The notes under the pieces: generated by a model | The model's database searches: none | The model's input: only the letters and a program-made list of their open reading frames with translations | What the model was told of the DNA's origin: nothing | Source: Roseivirga misakiensis | GTDB taxonomy: Bacteria > Bacteroidota > Bacteroidia > Cytophagales > Cyclobacteriaceae | Length of the DNA: 64,000 bases | Direction: 5' to 3' | NCBI RefSeq assembly: GCF_001747105.1 | Contig: NZ_MDGQ01000005.1 | Coordinates: 124,001 to 188,000, forward strand | Translations under genes and position numbers: made by a program | Part shown: in pieces, positions 26,773 to 34,075 of the stretch | How the letters are laid out: each line of letters begins with the position of its first letter | Position numbering within the stretch: the first letter of the stretch is position 1

Positions 26773-26816
26773 TTTGTATAAAAAATAGATCTGAAGTTAT
26801 GCCTTTTTTATACAAA
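26773..26816 (-). promoter_or_regulatory. Putative PadR operator, locus E (inverted repeat)
   Basis: TTTGTATAAAAAA (26773-26785) and its exact complement TTTTTTATACAAA (26804-26816) flank an 18-bp spacer, 31 bp centre to centre, about 20 bp upstream of padR. Spacing equals the repeat period at the other loci but the orientation is inverted. Confidence 0.55.
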
Positions 26817-26935
26817 ACATGAATATATACTTAGAGTACATTTCGTAGCATAAGGTTACAAGCTTTCAAATTGCCGATAAAGTGTAATGCCTTGAATTGG
26901 GTTTGGGTTGTACTCAATCGTTATATTTTGGGTAT

Positions 26936-26970
26936 AAAAAAAGCGTAGCACTCTGAAGTACTACGCTTTT
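26936..26970 (-). terminator. Intrinsic terminator of the pyrH-frr operon
   Basis: Stem AAAAGCGTAG (26939-26948) / CTACGCTTTT (26961-26970) with a 12-nt loop; on the minus strand it runs into seven T. It lies 19 nt behind the frr stop. Confidence 0.85.
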
Positions 26971-26988
26971 CATTGAGTAAAGTCGCCT

Positions 26989-27555
26989 TTAGATGGTCAT
27001 GATGTCAGCTTCCTTGAGCTCTAGTAGCTCGTCTAATTTTTTGGCAAAATCATCAGTTAATGCTTGTACTCTGGCTTCGGCACCTTTGATCGCGTCTTCC
27101 GATACGCCTTCACCTTCTTTGAGTAATTTTCTTAACTCATCATTCGCTTCTTTACGTGCATTTCTAACACCTACTTTACCGTTTTCGGTTACGGCCTTCG
27201 ACTGTTTTACAAGCTGGGTTCGGCGCTCCTCAGTTAATTGAGGTACGCTAATGATTATGTTTTCACCGTCACTTTGTGGGTTAAAGCCAAGGTCACTATT
27301 CATGATGGCCCTTTCAACGTTAGGCAATACTGATTTTTCCCAAGGTTTAATAAAGATGGTTCGTGCATCGGGGGTTGACACTGAAGCTACTTGGTTAATA
27401 GGGGTAGGGGTACCGTAGTATTCAACCAAAACTCCATCAAGCATGCTCGGCATTGCTTTACCAGCCCTAATCTTAGCTAATTCAGCTTTGCTGTGTGCTA
27501 CAGCCTTTTCCATCATTTCTTTGGCTGTTTCAAGGTAAATTTCAATTTCTTCCAT
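26989..27555 (-). CDS. frr: Ribosome recycling factor
   Basis: 188 aa, the usual length. RRF splits post-termination ribosomes together with EF-G. Recognised by KAELAKIRAGKAMPSMLDGV, the region YYGTPTPINQVASVSTPDAR, and the helical SDLGFNPQSDGENIIISVPQ-LTEERR segment. It follows pyrH with a 5-nt gap in the common bacterial pyrH-frr order, in one operon ending at the terminator at 26936. Confidence 0.98.
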   Translation of the reverse strand: MEEIEIYLETAKEMMEKAVAHSKAELAKIRAGKAMPSMLDGVLVEYYGTPTPINQVASVSTPDARTIFIKPWEKSVLPNVERAIMNSDLGFNPQSDGENIIISVPQLTEERRTQLVKQSKAVTENGKVGVRNARKEANDELRKLLKEGEGVSEDAIKGAEARVQALTDDFAKKLDELLELKEADIMTI

Positions 27556-27560
27556 AAGAT

Positions 27561-28268
27561 TTAGCTTATAAATGTACCAACCTTCTCCTTGCCAAGGACA
27601 AGTTTTTCTAAGTTGCCAGGCTTATTCATATCAAAGACAATGATCGGTACATTGTTTTCTTGACACAGGGTAAAAGCCGTCATATCCATAATATTGTATC
27701 CCTTACTAATGACTTCTTTGAAACTTAAGTTTTCAAACCTCACTGCATCAGGATTCTTTTCTGGGTCTTCTGAGTAAACACCGTCTACCCTTGTTCCTTT
27801 AAGCACTACGTCTGATTCTATTTCAATAGCTCGCAAACTTGCTGTGGAGTCTGTCGTGAAATATGGGTTGCCAATTCCAGCTCCAAAGATTACAATTCTA
27901 CCTTTTTCTAAGTGGCGTACGGCTCTTCTCCTAATAAAAGGTTCACACACCGCTTCCATTTTTATACCAGACATAAGCCTAGTGTACATGCCGTGCTTTT
28001 CAAGTGTACTCTGAATAGCCATAGCGTTGATAACAGTAGCCAACATACCCATGTAGTCGCCTTGAACACGGTCAATTCCCGAAGCTTCCGCTTGGACTCC
28101 TCTATATATATTACCACCACCAATCACAATGGCGATTTCAACGCCTTCATCGTGAATTTTCTTAATGTCTAATGCGTATTGCTCTAAACGGCTAGAATCA
28201 ATGCCGTAATTTTGCTCACCCATTAGTGCTTCGCCACTCAGTTTTAAGAGAACTCTTTTGTAACCCAT
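27561..28268 (-). CDS. pyrH: UMP kinase
   Basis: 235 aa; phosphorylates UMP to UDP in pyrimidine nucleotide synthesis, a cytoplasmic hexamer in bacteria. The amino-acid-kinase fold is shown by [12 protein letters not shown] at the N-terminus, [24 protein letters not shown], and the [16 protein letters not shown] nucleotide loop. It lies 7 nt behind the biotin carrier gene and 5 nt before frr, so probably one transcript. Confidence 0.98.
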   Translation of the reverse strand: MGYKRVLLKLSGEALMGEQNYGIDSSRLEQYALDIKKIHDEGVEIAIVIGGGNIYRGVQAEASGIDRVQGDYMGMLATVINAMAIQSTLEKHGMYTRLMSGIKMEAVCEPFIRRRAVRHLEKGRIVIFGAGIGNPYFTTDSTASLRAIEIESDVVLKGTRVDGVYSEDPEKNPDAVRFENLSFKEVISKGYNIMDMTAFTLCQENNVPIIVFDMNKPGNLEKLVLGKEKVGTFIS

Positions 28269-28275
28269 TCTATTT

Positions 28276-28773
28276 TTAAAATTTTATCAATACTTGACCC
28301 TTTTCTACGCTCTTACCTTTGGCCACTTCTACACTTTGAACCGTTCCATCGCCCTGTGCCTTCAAAACATTCTCCATTTTCATCGCTTCCAGAATCAACA
28401 ATTGGTCGCCTTTCTTTACCTCTTGACCAGGTGTAACTAATATGTCGAATATCAAACCTGGCATTGGAGCCTTTAAGTCATTGACGACAGCTGTATTTAG
28501 ATTGTCGATCCCCATTTCAGCGAGTAACAAATCCATTTTGTCTTTCAACTCAATATCGAAAACGGATTTATTGACTTTTATGCTTATAGATTTGGCTACT
28601 CGATCGATAGATAATACTTCAGCTCTATAACTTTTATGATCCTTTATAATAAGGTAGGTATTATTGTTTTTTCTATTGAGAGACCAGTTGAAAGGTTTGC
28701 CGTTAAATAGCAGTTGGTCTCCTTGAAATTCGAGCGAAGTATTTTCTCCAGAAGTGGATTTTGTTTGAAACAT
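28276..28773 (-). CDS. Biotin/lipoyl-binding acetyl-CoA carboxylase-type carrier subunit
   Basis: 165 aa from the ATG at 28773. The C-terminal ~75 residues are a biotinyl domain with EAMKMEN, whose Lys132 is the biotin site, preceded by [20 protein letters not shown]. The N-terminal half ([17 protein letters not shown]) is a small beta domain seen in Bacteroidota carriers of acyl-CoA carboxylases. The frame is open up to a GTG at 28866 (196 aa), but a -7 box at 28840-28847 lies inside that extension and the shorter form starts at the family's usual place. The carboxylase subunits are not in the window. It is first in the operon with pyrH and frr. Confidence 0.85.
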   Translation of the reverse strand: MFQTKSTSGENTSLEFQGDQLLFNGKPFNWSLNRKNNNTYLIIKDHKSYRAEVLSIDRVAKSISIKVNKSVFDIELKDKMDLLLAEMGIDNLNTAVVNDLKAPMPGLIFDILVTPGQEVKKGDQLLILEAMKMENVLKAQGDGTVQSVEVAKGKSVEKGQVLIKF

Positions 28774-28839
28774 TGAATAATCTTTAATCGTGCTTGACGA
28801 TACGGTAGAAGACGCCTGAGTATCCACGACGAAATCACG

Positions 28840-28847
28840 CAAATATA
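28840..28847 (-). promoter_or_regulatory. Candidate -7 box of the biotin carrier-pyrH-frr operon
   Basis: Minus-strand TATATTTG fits TAnnTTTG, about 67 nt before the preferred ATG. No TTG is present at the ideal -33 spacing, so support is partial. Confidence 0.4.
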
Positions 28848-28866
28848 TAGAACTATTTTGAATCAC

Positions 28867-28997
28867 CCGATGCGGATCACCAGCAACTTTTAGTCATACA
28901 AAAAGGAAAATTATATGTCCATTAAAACAGCCCCTGCGCCTGTTTAAGGCTTGTTTTTTAGGTTTTAGAAAAAGCTTCATCTTTTTATTGCAATTAT
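28867..28997. other. Divergent intergenic region
   Basis: Between the biotin carrier gene and the tRNA promoter. It holds a 10-codon open frame (28915-28947) behind an AAGGA, followed by a weak GCCT/AGGC hairpin and a T-run; no family or conserved RNA is recognised. Confidence 0.4.
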
Positions 28998-29027
28998 TTG
29001 AATAAAATAAAAAAGGGTCTAATTTTG
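28998..29027 (+). promoter_or_regulatory. Promoter of the tRNA-tuf operon
   Basis: TTG (28998-29000), 19 bases, TAATTTTG (29020-29027): an exact Bacteroidota -33/-7 promoter. It precedes tRNA-Tyr by about 56 nt. Confidence 0.8.
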
Positions 29028-29031
29028 CAGT

Positions 29032-29054
29032 CCCTTTCCCAGAAAGGGTTTTTT
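29032..29054 (+). terminator. Terminator-like hairpin at the 5' end of the tRNA-tuf transcript
   Basis: CCCTTTC (29032-29038), loop CCA, GAAAGGG (29042-29048), then six T. It has the form of an intrinsic terminator but begins only four bases after the -7 box, so RNA polymerase would meet it as the first ~20 nt of RNA. Confidence 0.55.
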
Positions 29055-29083
29055 ATGCGTTCATTCACGTTCTGAAAATCAAA

Positions 29084-29166
29084 GGGGGGATACCAAAGCG
29101 GCCAACTGGGACGGACTGTAAATCCGTTGTCTTATGACTTCGCAGGTTCGAATCCTGCTCCCCCCA
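29084..29166 (+). tRNA. tRNA-Tyr (anticodon GTA)
   Basis: 83 nt with acceptor stem GGGGGGA/TCCCCCC, anticodon GTA in the loop CTGTAAA, a long variable arm as expected for bacterial tRNA-Tyr, and T-arm GCAGG-TTCGAAT-CCTGC. CCA is not encoded. First of three tRNAs before tuf, the same Tyr-Gly-Thr-tuf order as in E. coli. Confidence 0.96.
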
Positions 29167-29247
29167 CAATGACTTGATTTGTTATACAAAGAAAGTCAAC
29201 AACTTAGCTGTAAAAATGCTAGCATTAAAGCATGCTAAGATGTATAA

Positions 29248-29320
29248 GCGGGTGTAGCTCAGTTGGTAGAGCGACAGCCTTCCAAGCTGTAGGTCGCCGG
29301 TTCGAACCTGGTCACCCGCT
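29248..29320 (+). tRNA. tRNA-Gly (anticodon TCC)
   Basis: 73 nt; acceptor GCGGGTG/CACCCGC with discriminator T, D-arm AGCTCAGTTGGTAGAGC, anticodon loop CTTCCAA, T-arm with GTTCGAA. CCA not encoded. Confidence 0.96.
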
Positions 29321-29399
29321 CATAAATACTTTGAGTTCCGCGTTCAATGTTTTACGACCAAAAGGAAAGCCTAAAAGTCGGGAACTTAAAAGCTGAAAA

Positions 29400-29471
29400 G
29401 CCGATGTAGCTCAGGGGTAGAGTGCTTCCTTGGTAAGGAAGAGGTCACGAGTTCAAATCTCGTCATTGGCT
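29400..29471 (+). tRNA. tRNA-Thr (anticodon GGT)
   Basis: 72 nt; acceptor GCCGATG/CATTGGC with one G-U pair, anticodon loop TTGGTAA, T-arm ACGAG-TTCAAAT-CTCGT. CCA not encoded. It lies 79 nt before tuf. Confidence 0.95.
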
Positions 29472-29483
29472 CTAAAGATATTA

Positions 29484-29502
29484 AGAGTGAAAAATTCACT
29501 CT
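29484..29502 (+). other. Hairpin between tRNA-Thr and tuf
   Basis: AGAGTGAA-AAA-TTCACTCT, an 8-bp perfect stem in the tuf leader. No T-run follows directly, so it is more likely a processing or mRNA-stabilising structure than a terminator. Confidence 0.5.
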
Positions 29503-29550
29503 CAGTGCAGATTTTTAATTTATAAATTGAATATTAACTAATTTTCAAAC

Positions 29551-30738
29551 ATGGCTAAAGAAACCTTTGACCGTTCAAAGCCGCACGTTAATATTGGTAC
29601 TATCGGTCACGTTGACCACGGTAAGACCACATTAACTGCTGCGATTACAAAAGTACTAGCAGACTCAGGTCTTGCTGAAAACAGAGACTTTTCTTCAATT
29701 GACAATGCTCCTGAAGAAAAAGAAAGAGGTATTACTATCAATACTTCTCACGTGGAGTACACTACTGAGAATAGACACTATGCGCACGTTGACTGTCCAG
29801 GTCACGCCGATTATGTGAAAAACATGGTTACTGGTGCTGCGCAAATGGATGGTGCTATCCTTGTAGTAGCTGCTACTGATGGCCCAATGCCTCAAACAAG
29901 AGAGCACATTTTATTAGCACGTCAGGTAGGTGTTCCTGCTTTGGTTGTGTTCATGAATAAAGTTGACCTTGTTGATGATGAAGAGCTTCTTGAGCTAGTT
30001 GAAATGGAAGTGAGAGAATTACTTTCTTTCTACGAATTCCCAGGTGATGATATTCCTGTAGTCCAAGGATCTGCTTTAGGTGGATTGAATGGTGACGACA
30101 AGTGGGTGCCAAAAATTCTTGAATTAATGGCAGCTGTGGATGATTACATTCCACTTCCTGAGCGTTTGACTGACAAAGATTTCTTGATGCCTGTAGAGGA
30201 CGTATTCTCGATCACTGGTCGTGGTACTGTTGCTACTGGTAGAATTGAAAGAGGAGTTATTAACACAGGTGACCCAGTTGATATCATCGGTATGGGTGCT
30301 GAAGACATGAAGTCTACAATCACTGGTGTTGAGATGTTCCGGAAGATTTTAGACAGAGGTGAAGCTGGTGACAACGTTGGTTTGTTACTAAGAGGTATCG
30401 AAAAGTCTGATATCAAAAGAGGTATGATTATCTGTAAGCCTGGTTCTGTGAAGCCACACGCTCAGTTTAAAGCTGAGGTTTATGTGCTTTCAAAAGAAGA
30501 AGGTGGACGTCATACGCCATTCTTTAACAAGTACCGTCCTCAGTTCTACTTAAGAACAACAGACGTAACTGGTGAGATCAAGCTTCCAGCTGACATCGAA
30601 ATGGTAATGCCTGGTGATAACGTAACTATTGAAGTAGAACTTCATAGCCCGGTTGCGCTTGAAACTGGTCTTAGATTCGCGATCAGAGAAGGTGGTAGAA
30701 CTGTAGGTGCAGGTCAGGTTACTGAAATCCTTGACTAA
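29551..30738 (+). CDS. tuf: Translation elongation factor Tu
   Basis: 395 aa; GTPase that delivers aminoacyl-tRNA to the ribosome. G1 motif GHVDHGKT at residues 19-26, switch region with [21 protein letters not shown] (G3), NKVD (G4), then the two beta-barrel domains. Its mRNA starts with three tRNAs. The str operon further on has no second tuf after fusA, so this may be the only copy, within the limits of the window. Confidence 0.99.
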   Translation: MAKETFDRSKPHVNIGTIGHVDHGKTTLTAAITKVLADSGLAENRDFSSIDNAPEEKERGITINTSHVEYTTENRHYAHVDCPGHADYVKNMVTGAAQMDGAILVVAATDGPMPQTREHILLARQVGVPALVVFMNKVDLVDDEELLELVEMEVRELLSFYEFPGDDIPVVQGSALGGLNGDDKWVPKILELMAAVDDYIPLPERLTDKDFLMPVEDVFSITGRGTVATGRIERGVINTGDPVDIIGMGAEDMKSTITGVEMFRKILDRGEAGDNVGLLLRGIEKSDIKRGMIICKPGSVKPHAQFKAEVYVLSKEEGGRHTPFFNKYRPQFYLRTTDVTGEIKLPADIEMVMPGDNVTIEVELHSPVALETGLRFAIREGGRTVGAGQVTEILD

Positions 30739-30765
30739 TCCTTCAATCTAAATAGATTATTATTT

Positions 30766-30805
30766 CAAACGCGTTTTCGATTTTTCGGAAACGCGTTTGT
30801 TTCGT
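30766..30805 (+). terminator. Intrinsic terminator of the tRNA-tuf operon
   Basis: 11-bp stem CAAACGCGTTT (30766-30776) / AAACGCGTTTG (30789-30799) then TTTCGTTATT. Its 3' arm overlaps the -33 element of the next promoter. Confidence 0.8.
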
Positions 30806-30827
30806 TATTATAAATTTTCTACATTTG
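30797..30827 (+). promoter_or_regulatory. Promoter of the tRNA-Trp-secE-nusG-rpl-rpoBC operon
   Basis: TTG (30797-30799), 20 bases, TACATTTG (30820-30827). The spacing is one base over the usual 19. The TTG is part of the upstream terminator's stem. Confidence 0.7.
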
Positions 30828-30828
30828 C

Positions 30829-30882
30829 AGCCCGTTTCGGGCTTCTGCGGCGTTTTGAATACTTTTTTTATCAAAAAAACGC
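30829..30882 (+). other. 5'-leader hairpins of the secE-rpoBC transcript
   Basis: Directly after the -7 box: AGCCCG-TTT-CGGGCT (30829-30843), then GCGTTTT (30850-30856) pairing with AAAACGC (30876-30882). The rest of the leader up to tRNA-Trp (30953) shows nothing else clear. Confidence 0.5.
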
Positions 30883-30952
30883 GACAGTAGTACGGCTTTC
30901 AATCATCTGAAAATCAGTTGGTTAAGGGGTTTTGGAGCAAATGGAGTTTAAT

Positions 30953-31025
30953 ACGGGTGTAGCTCAGTTGGTAGAGCAGTGGTCTCCAAAACCAAAGGTC
31001 GTGAGTTCGAATCTTACCACCCGTG
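30953..31025 (+). tRNA. tRNA-Trp (anticodon CCA)
   Basis: 73 nt; acceptor ACGGGTG/CACCCGT with discriminator G, D-arm AGCTCAGTTGGTAGAGC, anticodon loop CTCCAAA, T-arm GTGAG-TTCGAAT-CTTAC. CCA not encoded. It lies 22 nt before secE, on the same transcript. Confidence 0.96.
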
Positions 31026-31047
31026 CAAAATAAAAGGAGTAAAACCG

Positions 31048-31236
31048 ATGAGTAAATTAAAGTCCTTTATTACTGCTTCTTATGATGAGATGAGGCATAA
31101 AGTAAGCTGGCCAAAACTCTCTGACCTCCAGAGTAGCTCAGTGTTAGTGTTAGTCGCCTCGTTAATCTTTGCACTATTTATCGGTGTTATAGATTTGGGT
31201 TTCGATAAAGTGATGGATTTGTTTTACAATCTATAA
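31048..31236 (+). CDS. secE: Preprotein translocase subunit SecE
   Basis: 62 aa, one C-terminal membrane helix (SSVLVLVASLIFALFIGVID) after the conserved amphipathic part DEMRHKVSWPKLSDL. SecE stabilises SecY in the translocon. The ATG at 31048 is chosen because it matches the family start and has a real Shine-Dalgarno AGGAG (31036-31040); a GTG-started extension would run back into tRNA-Trp. It precedes nusG as in most bacteria. Confidence 0.95.
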   Translation: MSKLKSFITASYDEMRHKVSWPKLSDLQSSSVLVLVASLIFALFIGVIDLGFDKVMDLFYNL

Positions 31237-31251
31237 GAAACAATCAATAGA

Positions 31252-31809
31252 ATGTCAGAACTAAATTGGTACATGGTTAGGGCCGTATCTGGCCAGGAAA
31301 GAAAAGCGAAAGATTATCTCGTTAACGAGATTGATCGTGAGAATTTCTCAGAGCAAATTCCGCAAGTGATGATTCCTTCGGAAAAAGTATATGAGATCAG
31401 AAATGGTAAAAAGAAATCTCGCGATAGAAATATGTTTCCTGGTTATATCATGGTTCAAGCTGATATATCCAATGGTGAAGTCATTCACATGATTAAAAAT
31501 ATCCCTGGAATCATAGGGTTCTTAGGTCAAAAGGCTGGCCAGGCTTCCACTCCGCCAGTTCCATTACGTCAATCAGAAGTCGACCGTATCTTAGGTAAGG
31601 TTGAAGAGATTGATGATTTTGACGAGCAACTAGATTCCCCATTTATAGTAGGAGAGACCTTGAAAGTAATGGATGGTCCTTTCAGTGGATTTACGGGAGT
31701 AATTGAGGAGGTATTTGAGGAACGAAGAAAACTTAATGTTATGGTTAAGATCTTCGGCCGAAATACTCCTGTTGAATTAAGTTACATGCAAGTAGAAAAA
31801 CAAGATTAA
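31252..31809 (+). CDS. nusG: Transcription termination/antitermination protein NusG
   Basis: 185 aa. NGN domain ([30 protein letters not shown]) followed by a C-terminal KOW domain ([20 protein letters not shown]). NusG binds RNA polymerase and links it to the ribosome or Rho. It sits between secE and rplK with a 1-nt gap to rplK. Confidence 0.98.
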   Translation: MSELNWYMVRAVSGQERKAKDYLVNEIDRENFSEQIPQVMIPSEKVYEIRNGKKKSRDRNMFPGYIMVQADISNGEVIHMIKNIPGIIGFLGQKAGQASTPPVPLRQSEVDRILGKVEEIDDFDEQLDSPFIVGETLKVMDGPFSGFTGVIEEVFEERRKLNVMVKIFGRNTPVELSYMQVEKQD

Positions 31810-31810
31810 T

Positions 31811-32254
31811 ATGGCTAAAGAAATAGCTGGTTATCTGAAGTTGCAAGTCAAGGGAGGCCAAGCCAACCCTTCTCCGCCGGTAGGTCCTGCACTTGGTGCA
31901 AAAGGACTTAACATCATGGAGTTTTGTAAACAATTCAACGGACGTACTCAAGATAAGATGGGGCAGGTAATACCTGTTGTCATCACAATCTTTGGTGATA
32001 AGTCTTTTGAGTTTGTAATCAAGACACCTCCAGCACCGGTAATGCTGCTAGAAGCTTCTAAACAAAAGAAGGGTTCTGATGAGCCTAACAGAGTTAAAGT
32101 GGGTAGTGTTACATGGGATCAGGTTAAAGAGATCGCTGAGGTTAAGATGCCGGATTTGAATGCTTTTACAATAGAATCTGCTATGAAAATGATAGCGGGA
32201 ACTGCTAGAAGTATGGGGTTAAGGGTGACAGGTAAAGCACCTTGGAATAACTAA
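31811..32254 (+). CDS. rplK: 50S ribosomal protein L11
   Basis: 147 aa, usual length. [20 protein letters not shown] and the C-terminal rRNA-binding region ([20 protein letters not shown]) are clear. L11 forms the GTPase-associated centre with 23S rRNA. First of the L11-L1-L10-L12 group; no room for a separate leader, since nusG ends one base before. Confidence 0.98.
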   Translation: MAKEIAGYLKLQVKGGQANPSPPVGPALGAKGLNIMEFCKQFNGRTQDKMGQVIPVVITIFGDKSFEFVIKTPPAPVMLLEASKQKKGSDEPNRVKVGSVTWDQVKEIAEVKMPDLNAFTIESAMKMIAGTARSMGLRVTGKAPWNN

Positions 32255-32266
32255 AGATTTGTACAA

Positions 32267-32965
32267 ATGGCAAAATTGACAAAAAAGCAAAAAATAGCTT
32301 TTAGTAAATATGATCCAGCCAAGCAGTATGCGCTAAATGAAGCTGCAGGTATCGTTAAGGAAATTAACAATGCCTCTTATGATGCTTCAGTTGATATAGA
32401 CGTACGTTTAGGAGTGGATCCTCGTAAGGCCGACCAGATGGTGAGAGGTGTTGTTGCACTTCCTCATGGAACTGGTAAAGAAGTAACAGTTCTTGTGCTT
32501 TGTACTCCTGATAAGGAGCAAGAGGCTAAAGACGCTGGTGCTGATCACGTAGGATTGGACGATTACATTTCAAAAATTGAAGGTGGTTGGACTGATATCG
32601 ATGTGATTATCACAATGCCGACTGTTATGGCCAAAGTTGGTCGCTTAGGTAGAGTATTAGGACCAAGAGGTCTAATGCCAAACCCAAAAGCGGGTACTGT
32701 TACACTTGACGTTGCTAAGGCAGTTCAAGATGTAAAAGGTGGTAAAATCGACTTTAAAGTAGATAAGACTGGAATTATCCATACCAGCATTGGAAAGTCT
32801 TCATTCTCTCCGGAGAAGATTGCTGATAATGCTAGAGAGGTACTTCAGATGATTTCTAAACTGAAGCCTGCATCAGCGAAAGGTACTTATTTCAAGAGTA
32901 TCAATATTTCGACTACGCAGAGCCCAGGAGTTAAGGTAGATACAAACTCAATTTCCGGACTATAA
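32267..32965 (+). CDS. rplA: 50S ribosomal protein L1
   Basis: 232 aa. [20 protein letters not shown] near the N-terminus and [20 protein letters not shown] in the middle are diagnostic. L1 forms the mobile L1 stalk and in many bacteria represses its own operon. It follows rplK by 12 nt. Confidence 0.98.
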   Translation: MAKLTKKQKIAFSKYDPAKQYALNEAAGIVKEINNASYDASVDIDVRLGVDPRKADQMVRGVVALPHGTGKEVTVLVLCTPDKEQEAKDAGADHVGLDDYISKIEGGWTDIDVIITMPTVMAKVGRLGRVLGPRGLMPNPKAGTVTLDVAKAVQDVKGGKIDFKVDKTGIIHTSIGKSSFSPEKIADNAREVLQMISKLKPASAKGTYFKSINISTTQSPGVKVDTNSISGL

Positions 32966-32967
32966 TT

Positions 32968-33501
32968 ATGAATAGAGCAGAAAAAGCAGTACTAATCGAA
33001 GAGTTGGTAGAGAAGTTTTCTAGTAACGATAACTTCTACATTACTGATGCTTCCGGAATGACGGTAGCTGAAACCAACATGTTGAGAGGTTTGTGCTTCG
33101 AGAAAGGAATCGAGTACAAAGTAGTAAAGAACACAATGGTACAGAAGGCACTTGCTCAGTTAGATACTGACTATGTTCCTTTTGACGAGAGTGTTTTGAG
33201 AGGTTTTACAGGCGTTATGTTCTCAGGTGAGAACGCTAACTCTCCTGCAAAATTGATCAAGGAATTTAGAAAAAAGTCAGGCATGGTTTCTCCTGTGTTT
33301 AAAGGTGCGTCAATTGACACTGACCTTTTCATCGGAGAGGAAAATTTAGATATGCTAAGCAAGCTTAAGTCTAAGGCTGAGCTGATTGGCGAAGTAATTA
33401 CATTACTTCAATCTCCTGCTAAGAATGTTATTTCTGGTCTTCAAGGATCAGGTAGCAAACTTTCAGGAATCCTTAAGACGTTGTCTGAACGTGAAAATTA
33501 A
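32968..33501 (+). CDS. rplJ: 50S ribosomal protein L10
   Basis: 177 aa. The N-terminal rRNA-binding domain (NFYITDASGMTVAETNMLRG, EYKVVKNTMVQKAL) and the C-terminal helix that carries L7/L12 dimers are present. Only 2 nt after rplA, so the separate L10 leader known from E. coli is absent. Confidence 0.98.
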   Translation: MNRAEKAVLIEELVEKFSSNDNFYITDASGMTVAETNMLRGLCFEKGIEYKVVKNTMVQKALAQLDTDYVPFDESVLRGFTGVMFSGENANSPAKLIKEFRKKSGMVSPVFKGASIDTDLFIGEENLDMLSKLKSKAELIGEVITLLQSPAKNVISGLQGSGSKLSGILKTLSEREN

Positions 33502-33542
33502 TAACAAACAAGATTTACAAAACTTTATAACAAATAATTAAA

Positions 33543-33923
33543 ATGGCAGACTTGAAAGAATTCGCAGAGCAGTTAGTAAACTTAACTGTGAAAGAAGTTA
33601 ACGAACTTGCTGATATCCTTAAAGACGAATACGGAATCGAACCTGCAGCTGCTGCTGTAGCTGTTGCTGGCCCTGCTGCTGGTGGCGGAGACGAAGGTGG
33701 AGCTGAAGAAAAATCAGAATTCGACGTAGTATTAACTGCTGCTGGTGGTGCTAAACTACAAGTAGTTAAACTAGTGAAAGAATTAACTGGTTTAGGATTA
33801 AAAGAAGCAAAAGAAATCGTAGACAGTGCTCCTAAAGCTGTAAAAGAAGGAGTAGCTAAAGACGAAGCTGAAGCACTTAAGAAGCAGCTTGAAGAAGCTG
33901 GAGCTGAAGTAGAGCTGAAGTAA
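33543..33923 (+). CDS. rplL: 50S ribosomal protein L7/L12
   Basis: 126 aa. N-terminal dimerisation domain, Ala/Gly hinge (~38-55) and the conserved C-terminal domain that contacts translation factors ([40 protein letters not shown]). Its stop is followed by a 152-nt gap of hairpins before rpoB. Confidence 0.98.
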   Translation: MADLKEFAEQLVNLTVKEVNELADILKDEYGIEPAAAAVAVAGPAAGGGDEGGAEEKSEFDVVLTAAGGAKLQVVKLVKELTGLGLKEAKEIVDSAPKAVKEGVAKDEAEALKKQLEEAGAEVELK

Positions 33924-33931
33924 TTTGATTG

Positions 33932-34041
33932 GCCATTGTATAATGGCTTTGGAATAGGCCCTGATCTTCCGAGATCACGGGTCTTTTCCTGTTTGTATAC
34001 ATTTTAGGGAATTGTCCCTTTTCTGCATCTCTAGAGATGCA
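33932..34041 (+). promoter_or_regulatory. Four consecutive hairpins in the rplL-rpoB gap
   Basis: (1) GCCATT-GTAT-AATGGC, 33932-33947; (2) GGCCCTGATCT / AGATCACGGGTC with one bulged C and loop TCCG, 33957-33983, then TTTT; (3) AGGGA-ATTG-TCCCT, 34006-34019, then TT; (4) TGCATCT-CTAG-AGATGCA, 34024-34041, perfect. Hairpin 2 has terminator form and could act as a partial attenuator, as known between rplL and rpoB in E. coli; 3 and 4 lie near the rpoB start and may modulate initiation or RNA processing. Function is inferred. Confidence 0.6.
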
Positions 34042-34075
34042 ACTATAATTATTTGATAACAAAAAAATTAAGGCC

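Noticed and set aside
28915-28947. 10-codon open frame (MSIKTAPAPV) with AAGGA upstream, then a weak hairpin and T-run, like a leader peptide
   Set aside because: No promoter in front, no regulatory amino-acid run, hairpin of only four pairs, and the real tRNA promoter lies behind it.
30979-31047. GTG-started N-terminal extension of secE
   Set aside because: It begins inside tRNA-Trp and encodes no conserved SecE sequence; the ATG at 31048 has a Shine-Dalgarno and matches the family.
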